From NCBI GenBank assembly GCA_965222205.1, contig OZ244932.1, positions 1,550,001 through 1,614,000 on the forward strand: DNA of 64,000 bases, in the 5' to 3' direction. Origin of the DNA: RHLJ01 sp965222205. Its GTDB lineage: Bacteria; Bacteroidota; Rhodothermia; Balneolales; Balneolaceae. Shown in pieces: positions 7,762-16,468 of the stretch (position 1 is the stretch's first letter; every line of letters begins with the position of its first letter). The notes beneath the pieces are model-generated. The model did not search any database, was not told the origin of the DNA, and saw only the letters and a list, made by a program, of their open reading frames with translations. A program made the position numbers and the translations under genes.

Positions 7762-8874
7762 ATGATTAACGATCCTAAACAAATTGTAACTCCTTTCGCA
7801 TTCGAGGTTCATCCCGATTTACTGGGTTTGCCTCTTGCAAGTCCCCGAAGAAGGTTGTTTGCCTTGCTTCTTGACTTGCTGATTGCGTCTATTCTTACCG
7901 CTCTCGGAGCTTTTTTCCTTGCAACAGCAGCAAGTATTCTCTTTTTCTGGCTTGCCATTCGTACTCGCGGCGCTATTTGGTGGAAAAATATTTTCAGATA
8001 TGGTGCAGCTGCATTCGTATCCATTCTTGTATTTGCACTTACACTGAACGTTACTAAGGATGAAGAGGACTTTAATCCCGGAGTAGTAACTTTTAATACT
8101 CCCGATGGCGAAGTTGTACAGGGATCAACTGGTAATGTTGACTGGAGCTCACTTGCAAATCAGGTAAGTCAGCTCAGCAGCAGAGATTCATTAGATATTG
8201 AAGAGCAATTAGAAGGAATAGCGCTTGATCTAGAAAATCAACTAAAAGGAGTTTCTGAAAACCCTGATGAATTGCCTTCAGAGCTTTTTGAAGATGATTT
8301 TATTCTTAACCTCAGAAGCCTTGGCTTTGCAATTAGCAGAAATGATACATTTGCCATCGATAGTCTTCGCACTCAAATGGCACCTGTTTTTGCCTACGTC
8401 GAGCTTACAGAAAAGGATTCTCAAATAGAACGACTAGATAGCCGGGTTGATAAACTTGAAGAGGACAACGAGGAATTAAGTAAACAGGTTGAAAACCCAA
8501 GTTTTTTAAGAAGCCTGAAAGCAACCGCAGAGGACTTTGGTTTAAGTGTTGGATGGATCGGCGTTTATTTTGTGTTATGTACGGCCTTCTTCAGGGGACA
8601 AACAATTGGAAAAAGAATACTTAGTCTTCGAGTTGTTCGTCTCAACAACAAACCAATAGGTCTGCTCTACTCTTTCGAGCGGTTTGGTGGATATGCAGCG
8701 GGAATTGCAACGGGATTACTTGGATTTGCTCAGATTTACTGGGATGCTAATCGTCAGGCAATACATGATAAAATTGCGGCAACCGTCGTACTTGATACCA
8801 GGAAGAAAACCATTCAAAAGTATGAAGAACTCCGTAAAGAGATTCTGAGTGATGAAAACCTACTTGAGGATTAA
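7762..8874 (+). CDS. RDD family membrane protein
   Basis: About 370 residues. The two halves of an RDD domain are separated: the N-terminal part has the Arg motif and Asp in RRRLFALLLDLLIA with two hydrophobic helices; the C-terminal part has RGQTIGKRILSLRVV, a third helix and the second Asp in AIHDKIAATVVL. Between them lies an acidic insertion of about 200 residues with a coiled coil (IERLDSRVDKLEEDNEELSKQ), probably extracytoplasmic. RDD proteins include Na+/H+ antiporters and ion transporters, but such an insert is unusual. I prefer the ATG at 7762 over the in-frame TTG at 7747. The cupin gene follows after 3 bases. Confidence 0.82.
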   Translation: MINDPKQIVTPFAFEVHPDLLGLPLASPRRRLFALLLDLLIASILTALGAFFLATAASILFFWLAIRTRGAIWWKNIFRYGAAAFVSILVFALTLNVTKDEEDFNPGVVTFNTPDGEVVQGSTGNVDWSSLANQVSQLSSRDSLDIEEQLEGIALDLENQLKGVSENPDELPSELFEDDFILNLRSLGFAISRNDTFAIDSLRTQMAPVFAYVELTEKDSQIERLDSRVDKLEEDNEELSKQVENPSFLRSLKATAEDFGLSVGWIGVYFVLCTAFFRGQTIGKRILSLRVVRLNNKPIGLLYSFERFGGYAAGIATGLLGFAQIYWDANRQAIHDKIAATVVLDTRKKTIQKYEELRKEILSDENLLED

Positions 8875-8877
8875 ACT

Positions 8878-9243
8878 ATGAGTGCAATCAATCTAAAAAA
8901 GAAATTTGAGCTATTTGATGAACTTTGGAATCCGAAAATCATCGCAGAAGCGAATGGACAGTTAGTAAAGTTGGCTAAGCTGAAAGGTGAATTTGTGTGG
9001 CATAATCATGCTGCTGAAGACGAGCTTTTCTGTATAGTAAAAGGCGAGTTGCTTTTAAAATTTAAAGACCGGGAAGTCCTTTTATCTGAAGGTGAATTAT
9101 ATGTAGTTCCAAAAGGTGAAGATCACCTCCCCGTAGCCAAAGAAGAATGTTGGGTAATGCTTATAGAGCCTAAAGGAACGAAGCATACAGGAGAAGTTAA
9201 TTTCGAAGGGACTGTAGAGGAAGAGAAACAGGGTTGGATTTAG
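8878..9243 (+). CDS. Cupin domain protein
   Basis: A 121-residue single-domain cupin. Motif 1 is intact: the metal ligands fit HNH at 42-44 and Glu49, ending at Gly56. Motif 2 fits G72-x5-PxG-xx-H83 but carries Ala instead of the usual final Asn. Such small cupins bind a metal and act as enzymes or sensors for small molecules. A GAGG Shine-Dalgarno sequence inside the end of the RDD gene precedes the start by about 8 bases, so the two are probably co-translated. Substrate unknown. Confidence 0.88.
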   Translation: MSAINLKKKFELFDELWNPKIIAEANGQLVKLAKLKGEFVWHNHAAEDELFCIVKGELLLKFKDREVLLSEGELYVVPKGEDHLPVAKEECWVMLIEPKGTKHTGEVNFEGTVEEEKQGWI

Positions 9244-9248
9244 AATTA

Positions 9249-9962
9249 CTAAACCGGGTTCACATCCCCACCCTGCGCTGTAAGCAAAATCTCATCAGCT
9301 ACGCTTCTAGGGCTTAACTCAGAAAGAGAAACAATCAACCGGCCCACATCTTCCGGGTCAATCAAGTCACTGGGATCTACATTCACATCTTTCCACGAAG
9401 TAGAATAGGTTTGCCCAAGATTGATGGCGGTAACTGCTATTTTTGTTTTCATTAATTCTTTACGAAGCGAGCGCGTATAGCCTAATGTAGCATGTTTGCT
9501 TGCAGCATAGGCTCCGCTTTCTCCATACCCTTTCAGGGAGGCCTCAGAGCAAATATTCACAACCAACGCTCTGTCTTTTTTGTGGAGCTCTGGCAACACT
9601 TTGTTAGTGATATTAAACGCTCCCAACGCATTAACCCGGAATTGATGCTCAAATTCCTGGGCGGATGTATCCTTAAGTTTATTGAATAAGAATGACCCTG
9701 CATTATTGACTAAAATTCCAGGATTACAGGCTTCGAAATCAACTTCTGATAACCTGTCTTCATCAAGCAAGTCAGCTACTATGACGCTCACTTTTTGAGC
9801 TCCCTCAGCCAAACACTCTTCTTTAGCCTGATTGAGTTCTTTTTCATTTCGGGCAAGCAACACGATAGGCCGATCCGTTTTGCGGGCAAATACCTTGGCA
9901 ATTGAAAGCCCGATTCCTTTGCTCCCTCCTGTTACAATCACTGAAGAATCCGAAAAACTCAC
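9249..9962 (-). CDS. Short-chain dehydrogenase/reductase (SDR)
   Basis: A 237-residue classical SDR. The nucleotide-binding TGGSKGIG is at 11-18, NNAG at 86-89, and the catalytic Ser139, Tyr152 and Lys156 lie in CSEAS and YAASK. It resembles 3-ketoacyl-ACP reductase or sepiapterin reductase-like SDRs. The start is a GTG overlapping the last base of the queE TAG stop, so it is coupled to queE-queD; a pterin-type substrate is possible but only inferred from context. Confidence 0.9.
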   Translation of the reverse strand: MSFSDSSVIVTGGSKGIGLSIAKVFARKTDRPIVLLARNEKELNQAKEECLAEGAQKVSVIVADLLDEDRLSEVDFEACNPGILVNNAGSFLFNKLKDTSAQEFEHQFRVNALGAFNITNKVLPELHKKDRALVVNICSEASLKGYGESGAYAASKHATLGYTRSLRKELMKTKIAVTAINLGQTYSTSWKDVNVDPSDLIDPEDVGRLIVSLSELSPRSVADEILLTAQGGDVNPV

Positions 9963-10618
9963 TATGGCACCTGTAAATATTTATGGGTTTGAAGACTAAT
10001 TCCCCATTCCGGATGTTCCTTAACATAATCAACAATCAGAGGCATGGATGCAGGAGTATCCCACTCCGGTTGTAACAAGAGTTGCGTAGAATCAGGACAT
10101 TTAGCTGCATTTTCTTCTGCCCACGCTAGATCTTTTTTAGTGAGCACGACCACTTTGAGTTCGTCTACATAAGGGAAAACCTCGTCCAGGGGCTTTTTAA
10201 ATCTCTTTGGAGAAAGTGTTATCCAGTCAAAATTCCCGGAAAGCAGAGATGAACCACTGGTTTCAATATGAGTTTTCACCCCAATCATTTTGATGGAATT
10301 AGTGAGGGCATCAAGATCGTGCAATAAAGGTTCGCCACCTGTAATAACGGCTATCGGGGCTCTGCTTTCTTTCACCTTTTCAACCAATTCTTTCACTTTC
10401 ATTCGGGGATGCTTTTCTTCGTCCCAGCTGTCCTTCACATCGCACCACCAGCATTGTACATCGCAACCACCCGTTCTTATGAAATAGGCAGCTCTGCCTG
10501 TATGCGCTCCTTCCCCCTGAATAGTGTAAAAATGTTCCATAATCGGGTATTCGGCATCCTGATATTCTTTAGGATGTGTAAGCACTTCTGAATCGATATG
10601 TTTAAGAGAGTTATACAT
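9962..10618 (-). CDS. queE: 7-carboxy-7-deazaguanine synthase QueE
   Basis: A 218-residue radical SAM enzyme of the queuosine/preQ1 pathway, rearranging 6-carboxytetrahydropterin to 7-carboxy-7-deazaguanine. YTIQGEGAHTGRAAYFIR leads to the cluster-binding CDVQCWWCD (Cys52, Cys56, Cys59), the CxxxCxxC signature; VITGGEPLLH is the SAM-binding GGEP motif. It overlaps queD by 8 bases. QueC and QueF are not in the window. Confidence 0.95.
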   Translation of the reverse strand: MYNSLKHIDSEVLTHPKEYQDAEYPIMEHFYTIQGEGAHTGRAAYFIRTGGCDVQCWWCDVKDSWDEEKHPRMKVKELVEKVKESRAPIAVITGGEPLLHDLDALTNSIKMIGVKTHIETSGSSLLSGNFDWITLSPKRFKKPLDEVFPYVDELKVVVLTKKDLAWAEENAAKCPDSTQLLLQPEWDTPASMPLIVDYVKEHPEWGISLQTHKYLQVP

Positions 10619-11000
10619 TTTGGTCAGTATATTCCACCCAGCAGGTATCTGTCTCCCAGACCGTTACAGTAAGATCAATTCCTTCAGGAATTCGTCGTTT
10701 GGTTTCCTGATGAATGTATTCTGCAATACGCTCAGCTGTTGTATTAACAGACATCAGCTCATTCAGATTTCCGTGATCAAATCCTCCTTTTTCTGAGTCT
10801 TTTGCAGCCCATTTCAATTCCTTAAAATCACAGACCATATCATCAGTATCTAAATAGGCCGAGGGATTTAGTTTGTGTGATTTAGCGGTCATTTTCACTT
10901 TGTAAGAATGTCCATGCATTCTCCCACACTTCCCATCATATCCTTCAATAAAATGAGCCGCGTCAAATTTAAATTCTGTATGTAAAATCCAGGTTGGCAT
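10611..11000 (-). CDS. queD: 6-carboxytetrahydropterin synthase QueD
   Basis: A QueD/PTPS family enzyme of about 129 residues that makes 6-carboxytetrahydropterin from dihydroneopterin triphosphate. Zn ligands are His16 (FDAAH), His29 and His31, and the catalytic cysteine is Cys25 in CGRMHGH (CxxxHGH). FDHGNLNELM and a C-terminal WETDTCWVEY segment follow. An upstream in-frame TTG at 11024 falls in the U tract of the preceding terminator, so the ATG at 11000 is chosen. Together with queE it supplies queuosine precursors. Confidence 0.93.
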   Translation of the reverse strand: MPTWILHTEFKFDAAHFIEGYDGKCGRMHGHSYKVKMTAKSHKLNPSAYLDTDDMVCDFKELKWAAKDSEKGGFDHGNLNELMSVNTTAERIAEYIHQETKRRIPEGIDLTVTVWETDTCWVEYTDQNV

Positions 11001-11022
11001 TAAGTAATATCCGTTCGCATTC

Positions 11023-11060
11023 AAAAAAAATCCCCACTCGTCGAAACGAATGAGGACTTA
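11023..11060 (-). terminator. Rho-independent terminator between the redoxin gene and queD
   Basis: On the minus strand a 9-bp stem with two G-U pairs (about 11049-11057 with 11032-11040; arms CCTCATTCG and CGAGTGGGG) is followed by eight Ts at 11030-11023. It ends the redoxin transcript only about 23 bases before the queD ATG, so the queD promoter must overlap the terminator or lie upstream of it. Confidence 0.85.
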
Positions 11061-11085
11061 AAAATACGGCTTTTTTTATCAAAAA

Positions 11086-11712
11086 TTAACTACCTCGTTT
11101 AATGGTGCAACCCAACGATTTAGTTTTCGGGCGACTTAATTCCTGACCGGAAATCAATTGGTCTATCGCATCTTTGACGTAATAATCTTTAACCGAAGCT
11201 GCATCATTCGCGTTGTCATCGATCGCACCAACATAAACGAGTGTCATATCTCCATTAAACAGAAATACATGTGGAGTTCTGGAAGCCCCAAAAGCATCTG
11301 CAACTAAATGATCTTTATCGAGCACATAAGGGAAATCATATCCGGCTTTACGAGCATGTTTGATCATATCGTCCATTCCATCTCCACGATCTCTGTAATT
11401 TTCGTTTGAATTGAGAGCGACCAAACCAATCTTATTAGTTCTGATCATTTGTGAGATATCTGTGTACCGATCTTGCAGGCGCATTACCCAGGGGCATGTA
11501 TTAGAGGAAAAAATCACAAGTAAACCATTCTCCTGAGCGATTTCGTCCAAACTCAGGCTTCGCCCCGAAACATCTTGCATTTTATGATCGATCATTGGCG
11601 CTTTTGCTCCAATTGACAAGCCTTGGGACTGAAACGCATAAACTTCTACGTATGAGATTACAAATACAATGGAAAAAAAAGCTTGCAGTACTTTAATAAT
11701 TCGACTTTTCAT
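11086..11712 (-). CDS. Secreted thioredoxin-like/redoxin (AhpC/TSA) protein
   Basis: A 208-residue exported protein with an N-terminal signal peptide (hydrophobic 8-24, probable cleavage near YAF-QSQ). The thioredoxin-like core holds a single cysteine in SSNTCPWVM (Cys73), where CxxC thioredoxins have two, then LVALNSNENYRDRGDGMDDM, ASRTPHVFLF (cis-proline), and a second cysteine close to the C terminus in SLGCTIK. This layout is typical of peroxiredoxin-like redoxins in this phylum. Likely role: periplasmic thiol or peroxide chemistry. Confidence 0.87.
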   Translation of the reverse strand: MKSRIIKVLQAFFSIVFVISYVEVYAFQSQGLSIGAKAPMIDHKMQDVSGRSLSLDEIAQENGLLVIFSSNTCPWVMRLQDRYTDISQMIRTNKIGLVALNSNENYRDRGDGMDDMIKHARKAGYDFPYVLDKDHLVADAFGASRTPHVFLFNGDMTLVYVGAIDDNANDAASVKDYYVKDAIDQLISGQELSRPKTKSLGCTIKRGS

Positions 11713-11746
11713 CTCCGGTTTTATACTAATTCGGGTTCATTATTAC

Positions 11747-12094
11747 TTAAGATACATCCAATTCAAAAGGATTCCAGAAATGTTTATCCATATTAACCGT
11801 GTATTCTTCTTTAAATTCAACCCCTTCCTGCTCTAAACGCTCCCGCATGATGTCGCCTTCAAAATGGGCACGGCCGGTAAGCTGACCTAACCGGTTCAAC
11901 ACTCTGTGGGCTGGAATTTCAAAACCCAATTCTGCGCTAACATAGTTGTTCATTGCGTAGCCAACCATTCTCGCGCCCGACTCAACCCCAAGATACTTCG
12001 AAATCGCTCCGTAGCTCGTAACCTTTCCCGAAGGTATTTGAGCAACCACATCATACACTCGGCGATAAAAATCGTTAGGCTTCTTTTTGATCAT
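11747..12094 (-). CDS. MGMT-family alkyltransferase-like protein (no active-site cysteine)
   Basis: A 115-residue protein matching the Ada/MGMT C-terminal DNA-binding domain: IPSGKVTSYGAISKYLG, the arginine finger in ARMVGYAM (Arg42) and the active-site loop. The loop reads IPAHRVLNRLGQL, so the alkyl-accepting cysteine of PCHRV is Ala62. Such proteins (ATL/Atl1) bind O6-alkylguanine without repairing it and hand the lesion to nucleotide excision repair; most have Trp here. It overlaps the DUF2520 gene by 4 bases. Confidence 0.9.
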   Translation of the reverse strand: MIKKKPNDFYRRVYDVVAQIPSGKVTSYGAISKYLGVESGARMVGYAMNNYVSAELGFEIPAHRVLNRLGQLTGRAHFEGDIMRERLEQEGVEFKEEYTVNMDKHFWNPFELDVS

Positions 12095-12888
12095 TTTAAC
12101 ACATCGTACAGTCTGAATTTTATGGTACTGTCTTTTAAGTCATTGCTTATCAATTCGAGAGTAAGTAAGCCAAGTTTCTTATACATTTCCAGCAGCTCAG
12201 GCTTGTTTCGCAACAATTTAACATGTCTTTGAACAGTTTGTATGTCTCCCCTTGCAATAGGGCCGGTGAGTGCCTCAGTTGGACTCAAATTCCCTAAATT
12301 TTCCATTGATGAGCTCATCAGAGGAAGAAAAGCATCTAACAGAGTTCGTTCCGGTATATTTTCTGAAGTAGAGATTCTTAGTGAAAGATCCGCTAAAGTA
12401 ACCAGGTAGTTAGAAGCCATCACAGCCGAAATGTGGAGTAATTCCTTTTCTTTGGGAGAAACCCGGATTGATTTAGCTCCGATATTACGTGCCAATTCCT
12501 CCAGCAAAGGTAGTACAGATTCTTCACCTTCTATATCGAAATAAATATCTTTAAAAGATTCCGTTTCAGGAGAAACAGCCATCAGAGGATGAAAACAAGC
12601 TATTCCTGCTCCTTCTCCCTTTAACTCGTCCAATATTGATGAAGCAAAAGCTCCTGAACAATGGACAAACACTTTCCCCATTAACTCTTTTCCCGATGAA
12701 GCAATATTCGAAGCTACTTTCCGGATTTCTGAATCCGGGGTAGTGATAAAAGTGATGTCATTGAATTCAGTAAGAGAATCGCTCTTACCATAAATTTGCC
12801 CAATTTGATATCCGGCTTTAAACAGAGCAGTTCTTAGGGCATTTCCAAGCCTTCCCTGACCAATAATTGAAATATTTGGTAACTTCAT
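12091..12888 (-). CDS. Rossmann-fold DUF2520 protein
   Basis: A 265-residue protein of the NADP-oxidoreductase-like F420-dependent / DUF2520 family. Residues 5-20 contain the dinucleotide-binding IIGQGRLGNAL; HCSGAFASSILDEL and ACFHPLMAV are family-specific; the helical C-terminal DUF2520 domain starts near 130 with the HISAVMASNYL segment. The family resembles 6-phosphogluconate/ketopantoate reductase folds, but no reaction is established. It lies 4 bases after the phosphopantetheinyl transferase and overlaps the alkyltransferase-like gene. Confidence 0.88.
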   Translation of the reverse strand: MKLPNISIIGQGRLGNALRTALFKAGYQIGQIYGKSDSLTEFNDITFITTPDSEIRKVASNIASSGKELMGKVFVHCSGAFASSILDELKGEGAGIACFHPLMAVSPETESFKDIYFDIEGEESVLPLLEELARNIGAKSIRVSPKEKELLHISAVMASNYLVTLADLSLRISTSENIPERTLLDAFLPLMSSSMENLGNLSPTEALTGPIARGDIQTVQRHVKLLRNKPELLEMYKKLGLLTLELISNDLKDSTIKFRLYDVLK

Positions 12889-12892
12889 ACTT

Positions 12893-13516
12893 TTAATAGG
12901 CTATGGAAATGCAATGGTTCAGTGCATTAAAGCAAATTCCCTGTAATTCTTCTTTTTGGCTGATGGTGATAGAAAAACGTCCATCCCCGGACTTGCTCAA
13001 TTCAAGTTCTTTAAGATTTGTTCTGAGCCCGGTACCCAGACTCTTAACTGCAGATTCTTTCATGGTCCAAAGAGGTATCGGGTCTTCCTCACCATATACC
13101 TCCCACTCATTCTCACTTAGAATCCGCTTTACAATGGATGGATTCACCTTTCGATTGAGTGTTTCTGCATCTAACCCAATATCCAGTGATTCAGAAACTG
13201 CGCACAAAACCAAATCCTGAGAATGCGAAAAGCTAACAAATTTTCTTCCTTTGGACGTTTTGATGTAAGGCTTTCCGGTTTTCTCTTTTTTAAGTTTGAT
13301 GGAATTAGTATCCCAACTCAGCTCCTCAATCAACTTCCAGAAAAGATGCCTTGCAGTTAAAAACTCCCCTTTGCGTTGCTCATTCGTAAAGTTAGCGAGT
13401 ATTTCAGCTTCATCTTCAGAAAGAATCACCCGATCGAGATTATAGTCAACTTCACTCCAGCCCAAAACAATTTCTTTGGGGAAGTTCGGAATTTGTGAAG
13501 TATCTAAACGGTTCAA
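12893..13516 (-). CDS. 4'-phosphopantetheinyl transferase, Sfp superfamily
   Basis: A 207-residue Sfp-type enzyme that moves phosphopantetheine from CoA to a carrier-protein serine. FSHS (His98) contacts CoA; the Mg2+-binding motif is GLDAE (Asp116, Glu118), slightly changed from GIDIE; WTMKESAVKSLGTGL (Trp150, Lys153, Glu154, Lys158) is the second signature. No carrier protein or NRPS/PKS gene is nearby, so it may serve fatty-acid ACP or a remote cluster. It is the first gene of a minus-strand run and is divergent from lysS. Confidence 0.9.
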   Translation of the reverse strand: MNRLDTSQIPNFPKEIVLGWSEVDYNLDRVILSEDEAEILANFTNEQRKGEFLTARHLFWKLIEELSWDTNSIKLKKEKTGKPYIKTSKGRKFVSFSHSQDLVLCAVSESLDIGLDAETLNRKVNPSIVKRILSENEWEVYGEEDPIPLWTMKESAVKSLGTGLRTNLKELELSKSGDGRFSITISQKEELQGICFNALNHCISIAY

Positions 13517-13615
13517 GCTCTTGGAATAAAGGTTCAGGTTAATGCCACAATTTTCTGCACAATTCGGTATTTTGCAACCTTTGATTCGCGCTAAAACTTG
13601 AAACCAAATTTATCT

Positions 13616-15145
13616 ATGTCGAACCAGGAAACTTCGCTCTCCGAACAGGAAGAAATTAGACGAGAGAAACTTACACAACTTAATGAACTTGGAGTAAATC
13701 CGTACCCCTATTCTTTTGAAGTTACCCACACCAGTAAATCCATTAAAAATGAGCCGGGATTAATCAGGGATGAAGAATCTAATCCTGACACAGAGACCGT
13801 TTCTATTGCCGGACGAGTAATGACCCGCCGAATTATGGGTAAAGCAGCTTTCTTCAATTTGCAGGATTCTGAGGGAACCATTCAGGTGTATATTCGTCGT
13901 GATGATGTGGGTGTAGAAGAGTACAATACCGTATTCAAAAAACTGGTAGACATTGGTGATATAGTCGGAATTAAAGGCTTTGTATTCAGAACCAGAACCG
14001 GTGAGACCACTGTGCATGCGGAGCATTTTGAGTTTCTAACCAAAACTATACGTCCAATTCCGATCCCAAAAGAAGTAGAAAATGAAGATGGTGAAAAAGT
14101 AATTTTTGACGCGTTTGCTGATAAAGAACTTCGCTACCGGCAGCGTTATGTAGATTTGATTGTGAATCCGGATGTGAAAGAAACTTTCATAAAAAGAACC
14201 CAAATGGTTCAGACCATGCGCAACTTTATGAATGAGCGTGGTTACCTTGAAGTGGAGACTCCTATCCTTCAACCTATCTATGGCGGAGCGACTGCACGTC
14301 CGTTTATCACGCACCATAACACACTTGATATGGATTTGTACCTGCGTGTAGCTAATGAGTTGTACCTCAAGCGGTTAATTGTGGGTGGGTTTGATGGGGT
14401 GTATGAGTTTTCAAAGGATTTCAGGAACGAAGGATTGTCCCGTTTTCATAATCCGGAATTCACCCAAGTTGAGCTGTACGTAGCGTACAAAGACTACAAC
14501 TGGATGATGGAATTCACTGAAAAGATGATCGAGAAAGTTGCTCTGGAATTACATGGTTCTACCAAAGTTAAGGTCGGTGAACATGAGATTGAGTTCAAAG
14601 CTCCGTGGCCTCGTGTACCGATGTTTGAAGCAATCGAAAAAGAAACCGGGCATGATTTATACGGAAAAAATCTCGAAGAACTGAAAGCAGTAGCCAAAGA
14701 GCTTCATATTCAGATTGATGAAAGTTTTGGATCCGGTAAAATTATTGATGAAATCTTTGGTGAGTTTGTCGAGCCAAAATTAATTCAACCTACTTTCATC
14801 ACCGATTATCCGGTTGAAATGAGCCCACTCACTAAAAAACACCGTTCCAAAGAAGGATTGGTTGAACGTTTTGAGTGTATCTGTAACGGTAAGGAAATTG
14901 CTAATGCTTATACAGAGTTAAATGACCCTATCGACCAGCGGGAACGCCTGGAAGATCAAGCCAAACTCCGTGCTGGTGGTGATGACGAAGCCATGACTAT
15001 TGATGAGGACTTCATACGTGCACTTGAATTTGGGATGCCTCCTACTGCCGGAATTGGAATAGGAATTGATCGCTTAAGCATGATTATGACTGATTCTGAA
15101 TCGATCAGAGATGTCTTGTTCTTTCCTCAAATGAAAGCAGAATAA
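13616..15145 (+). CDS. lysS: Lysyl-tRNA synthetase, class II
   Basis: About 509 residues. An N-terminal OB-fold anticodon-binding domain (about 50-155, with IAGRVMTRRIMGKAAFFNLQD) precedes the class II core. Motif 2 is FRNEGLSRFHNPEFT and motif 3 is GIGIGIDRLSMI near the C terminus, followed by RDVLFFPQMK. An in-frame TTG at 13598 would add six residues, but the ATG at 13616 gives the usual short N terminus. Divergent from the phosphopantetheinyl transferase gene. The LolC/E-like permease follows after about 80 bases. Confidence 0.97.
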   Translation: MSNQETSLSEQEEIRREKLTQLNELGVNPYPYSFEVTHTSKSIKNEPGLIRDEESNPDTETVSIAGRVMTRRIMGKAAFFNLQDSEGTIQVYIRRDDVGVEEYNTVFKKLVDIGDIVGIKGFVFRTRTGETTVHAEHFEFLTKTIRPIPIPKEVENEDGEKVIFDAFADKELRYRQRYVDLIVNPDVKETFIKRTQMVQTMRNFMNERGYLEVETPILQPIYGGATARPFITHHNTLDMDLYLRVANELYLKRLIVGGFDGVYEFSKDFRNEGLSRFHNPEFTQVELYVAYKDYNWMMEFTEKMIEKVALELHGSTKVKVGEHEIEFKAPWPRVPMFEAIEKETGHDLYGKNLEELKAVAKELHIQIDESFGSGKIIDEIFGEFVEPKLIQPTFITDYPVEMSPLTKKHRSKEGLVERFECICNGKEIANAYTELNDPIDQRERLEDQAKLRAGGDDEAMTIDEDFIRALEFGMPPTAGIGIGIDRLSMIMTDSESIRDVLFFPQMKAE

Positions 15146-15228
15146 CAATATCCCATATTTAACACTCGGGTAACACTTTTCAATCTTTGTTACTTGAATG
15201 TTGCTTGTTGAATGTTGAATATTGATCT

Positions 15229-16455
15229 ATGAAATTCGAAACCTATTTAGCATTTCGTTACTTCAAAGGCACCCGTAAAGGTGCCCGGTTTTTATCATTT
15301 ATAAAAGCTATGAGCATTACCGGAGTGGCTATTGGTTCTGCCGGATTACTGATTGCACTTTCTATCGTACATGGTTTTAAATCAACTATTAATGATAAAG
15401 TTCTGGGATTTGCTCCTCATGTGTTGATCACCAACTACACCGATGCTCCCCTCTATCGCGCTGACACATTGATGACCTACCTGGATCAATTCGATGAAAT
15501 TGAGTCGAAGCAGGTTATTAATCAGGGACAGGTGATGATTCAGACTAAAGATGGAGTCACAGGAACTGAACTACGAGGTGTTGATAGAAATACAGATGTT
15601 TCAAATCTTACTGAATATGTTGTTGAAGGAGAATATAACCTTGGCAATAAAGAAAACGGCTATCCGGGAATCGTAATTGGTTCTAAACTAGCCCAAACTA
15701 TTCAGGCAGAAATTGGGAGCATTATTACCGTCTACACCATTTCAGGAACTCCCAGCCTGGCCAACTCCCCTGAAATTCAACAATTTGAGCTTACCGGAAT
15801 TTTCCGAACCGGTATTGACTTCTTTGATGGCATTTACGCTGTTTCTGCTAAAGAATACACTGACAAGCTATTTGGAATAGAGCCAACTCAAGGACAAGGA
15901 ATTGAAATCAAACTAAAAGATTCTGGCGAAATCCTCGCGTTTGACAAAAAACTTGATGACGCACTCCCCTTTCCATACTACAAACAAACGATTCAGGCTC
16001 GCTATGGGAATATATTTGCCTGGGTTGAACTTCAGGAGCAAATGATTCCACTAGTTATCAGCGTCATGATTATCGTTGCTGCCTTTAACCTGATTGGTAC
16101 CATTTTAATGATGGTTCTGGAACGAACCAAAGACATCGGTATCCTGAAAACCATTGGTAGCAAATCTTCTATTATTCGTAAAATTTTTTTATTGGAGGGA
16201 CTGATGGTAGCAACCATTGGTTTGATGATCGGAATAGCTATTTCCCTCCTGTTTGCATGGCTACAAATCAATTATCAAATCATTCCTCTTTCTGAGGAGA
16301 ACTATTATATGAGCTATGCGCCCGTTGAACCCCATTTTCTGGATTTTATAATCACTTCAGTTGTCACAATTGTACTGTGTGCTCTTGCCTCATGGCTCCC
16401 AGCCAGAATTGCCGCGAAAACCGATCCCTTGAAAGTGATTTCTTATGGGAGATAA
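15229..16455 (+). CDS. ABC transporter permease, LolC/LolE family
   Basis: A 408-residue FtsX/MacB-type permease. An N-terminal TM helix (about 23-48) is followed by a large periplasmic MacB_PCD-like domain (to about 265) and three C-terminal TM helices (about 272-300, 318-345, 372-395). The opening EXXLAFRYFKG and VAIGSAGLLIALSIVHGF match the lipoprotein-releasing LolC/E family, which passes outer-membrane lipoproteins to LolA. VLERTKDIGILKTIGS is the coupling helix to the ATPase. No LolD ATPase gene is adjacent. Confidence 0.9.
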   Translation: MKFETYLAFRYFKGTRKGARFLSFIKAMSITGVAIGSAGLLIALSIVHGFKSTINDKVLGFAPHVLITNYTDAPLYRADTLMTYLDQFDEIESKQVINQGQVMIQTKDGVTGTELRGVDRNTDVSNLTEYVVEGEYNLGNKENGYPGIVIGSKLAQTIQAEIGSIITVYTISGTPSLANSPEIQQFELTGIFRTGIDFFDGIYAVSAKEYTDKLFGIEPTQGQGIEIKLKDSGEILAFDKKLDDALPFPYYKQTIQARYGNIFAWVELQEQMIPLVISVMIIVAAFNLIGTILMMVLERTKDIGILKTIGSKSSIIRKIFLLEGLMVATIGLMIGIAISLLFAWLQINYQIIPLSEENYYMSYAPVEPHFLDFIITSVVTIVLCALASWLPARIAAKTDPLKVISYGR

Positions 16456-16468
16456 TTACCCAGATGGG

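Noticed and set aside
11001..11024. TTG start of queD at 11024
   Set aside because: It lies in the terminator U tract and would add eight residues not typical of QueD.
13517..13615. Bacteroidota-type promoter (TTG, TAnnTTTG) between lysS and the phosphopantetheinyl transferase
   Set aside because: Only TATTTTG without a properly spaced -33 element could be found, too weak to list.
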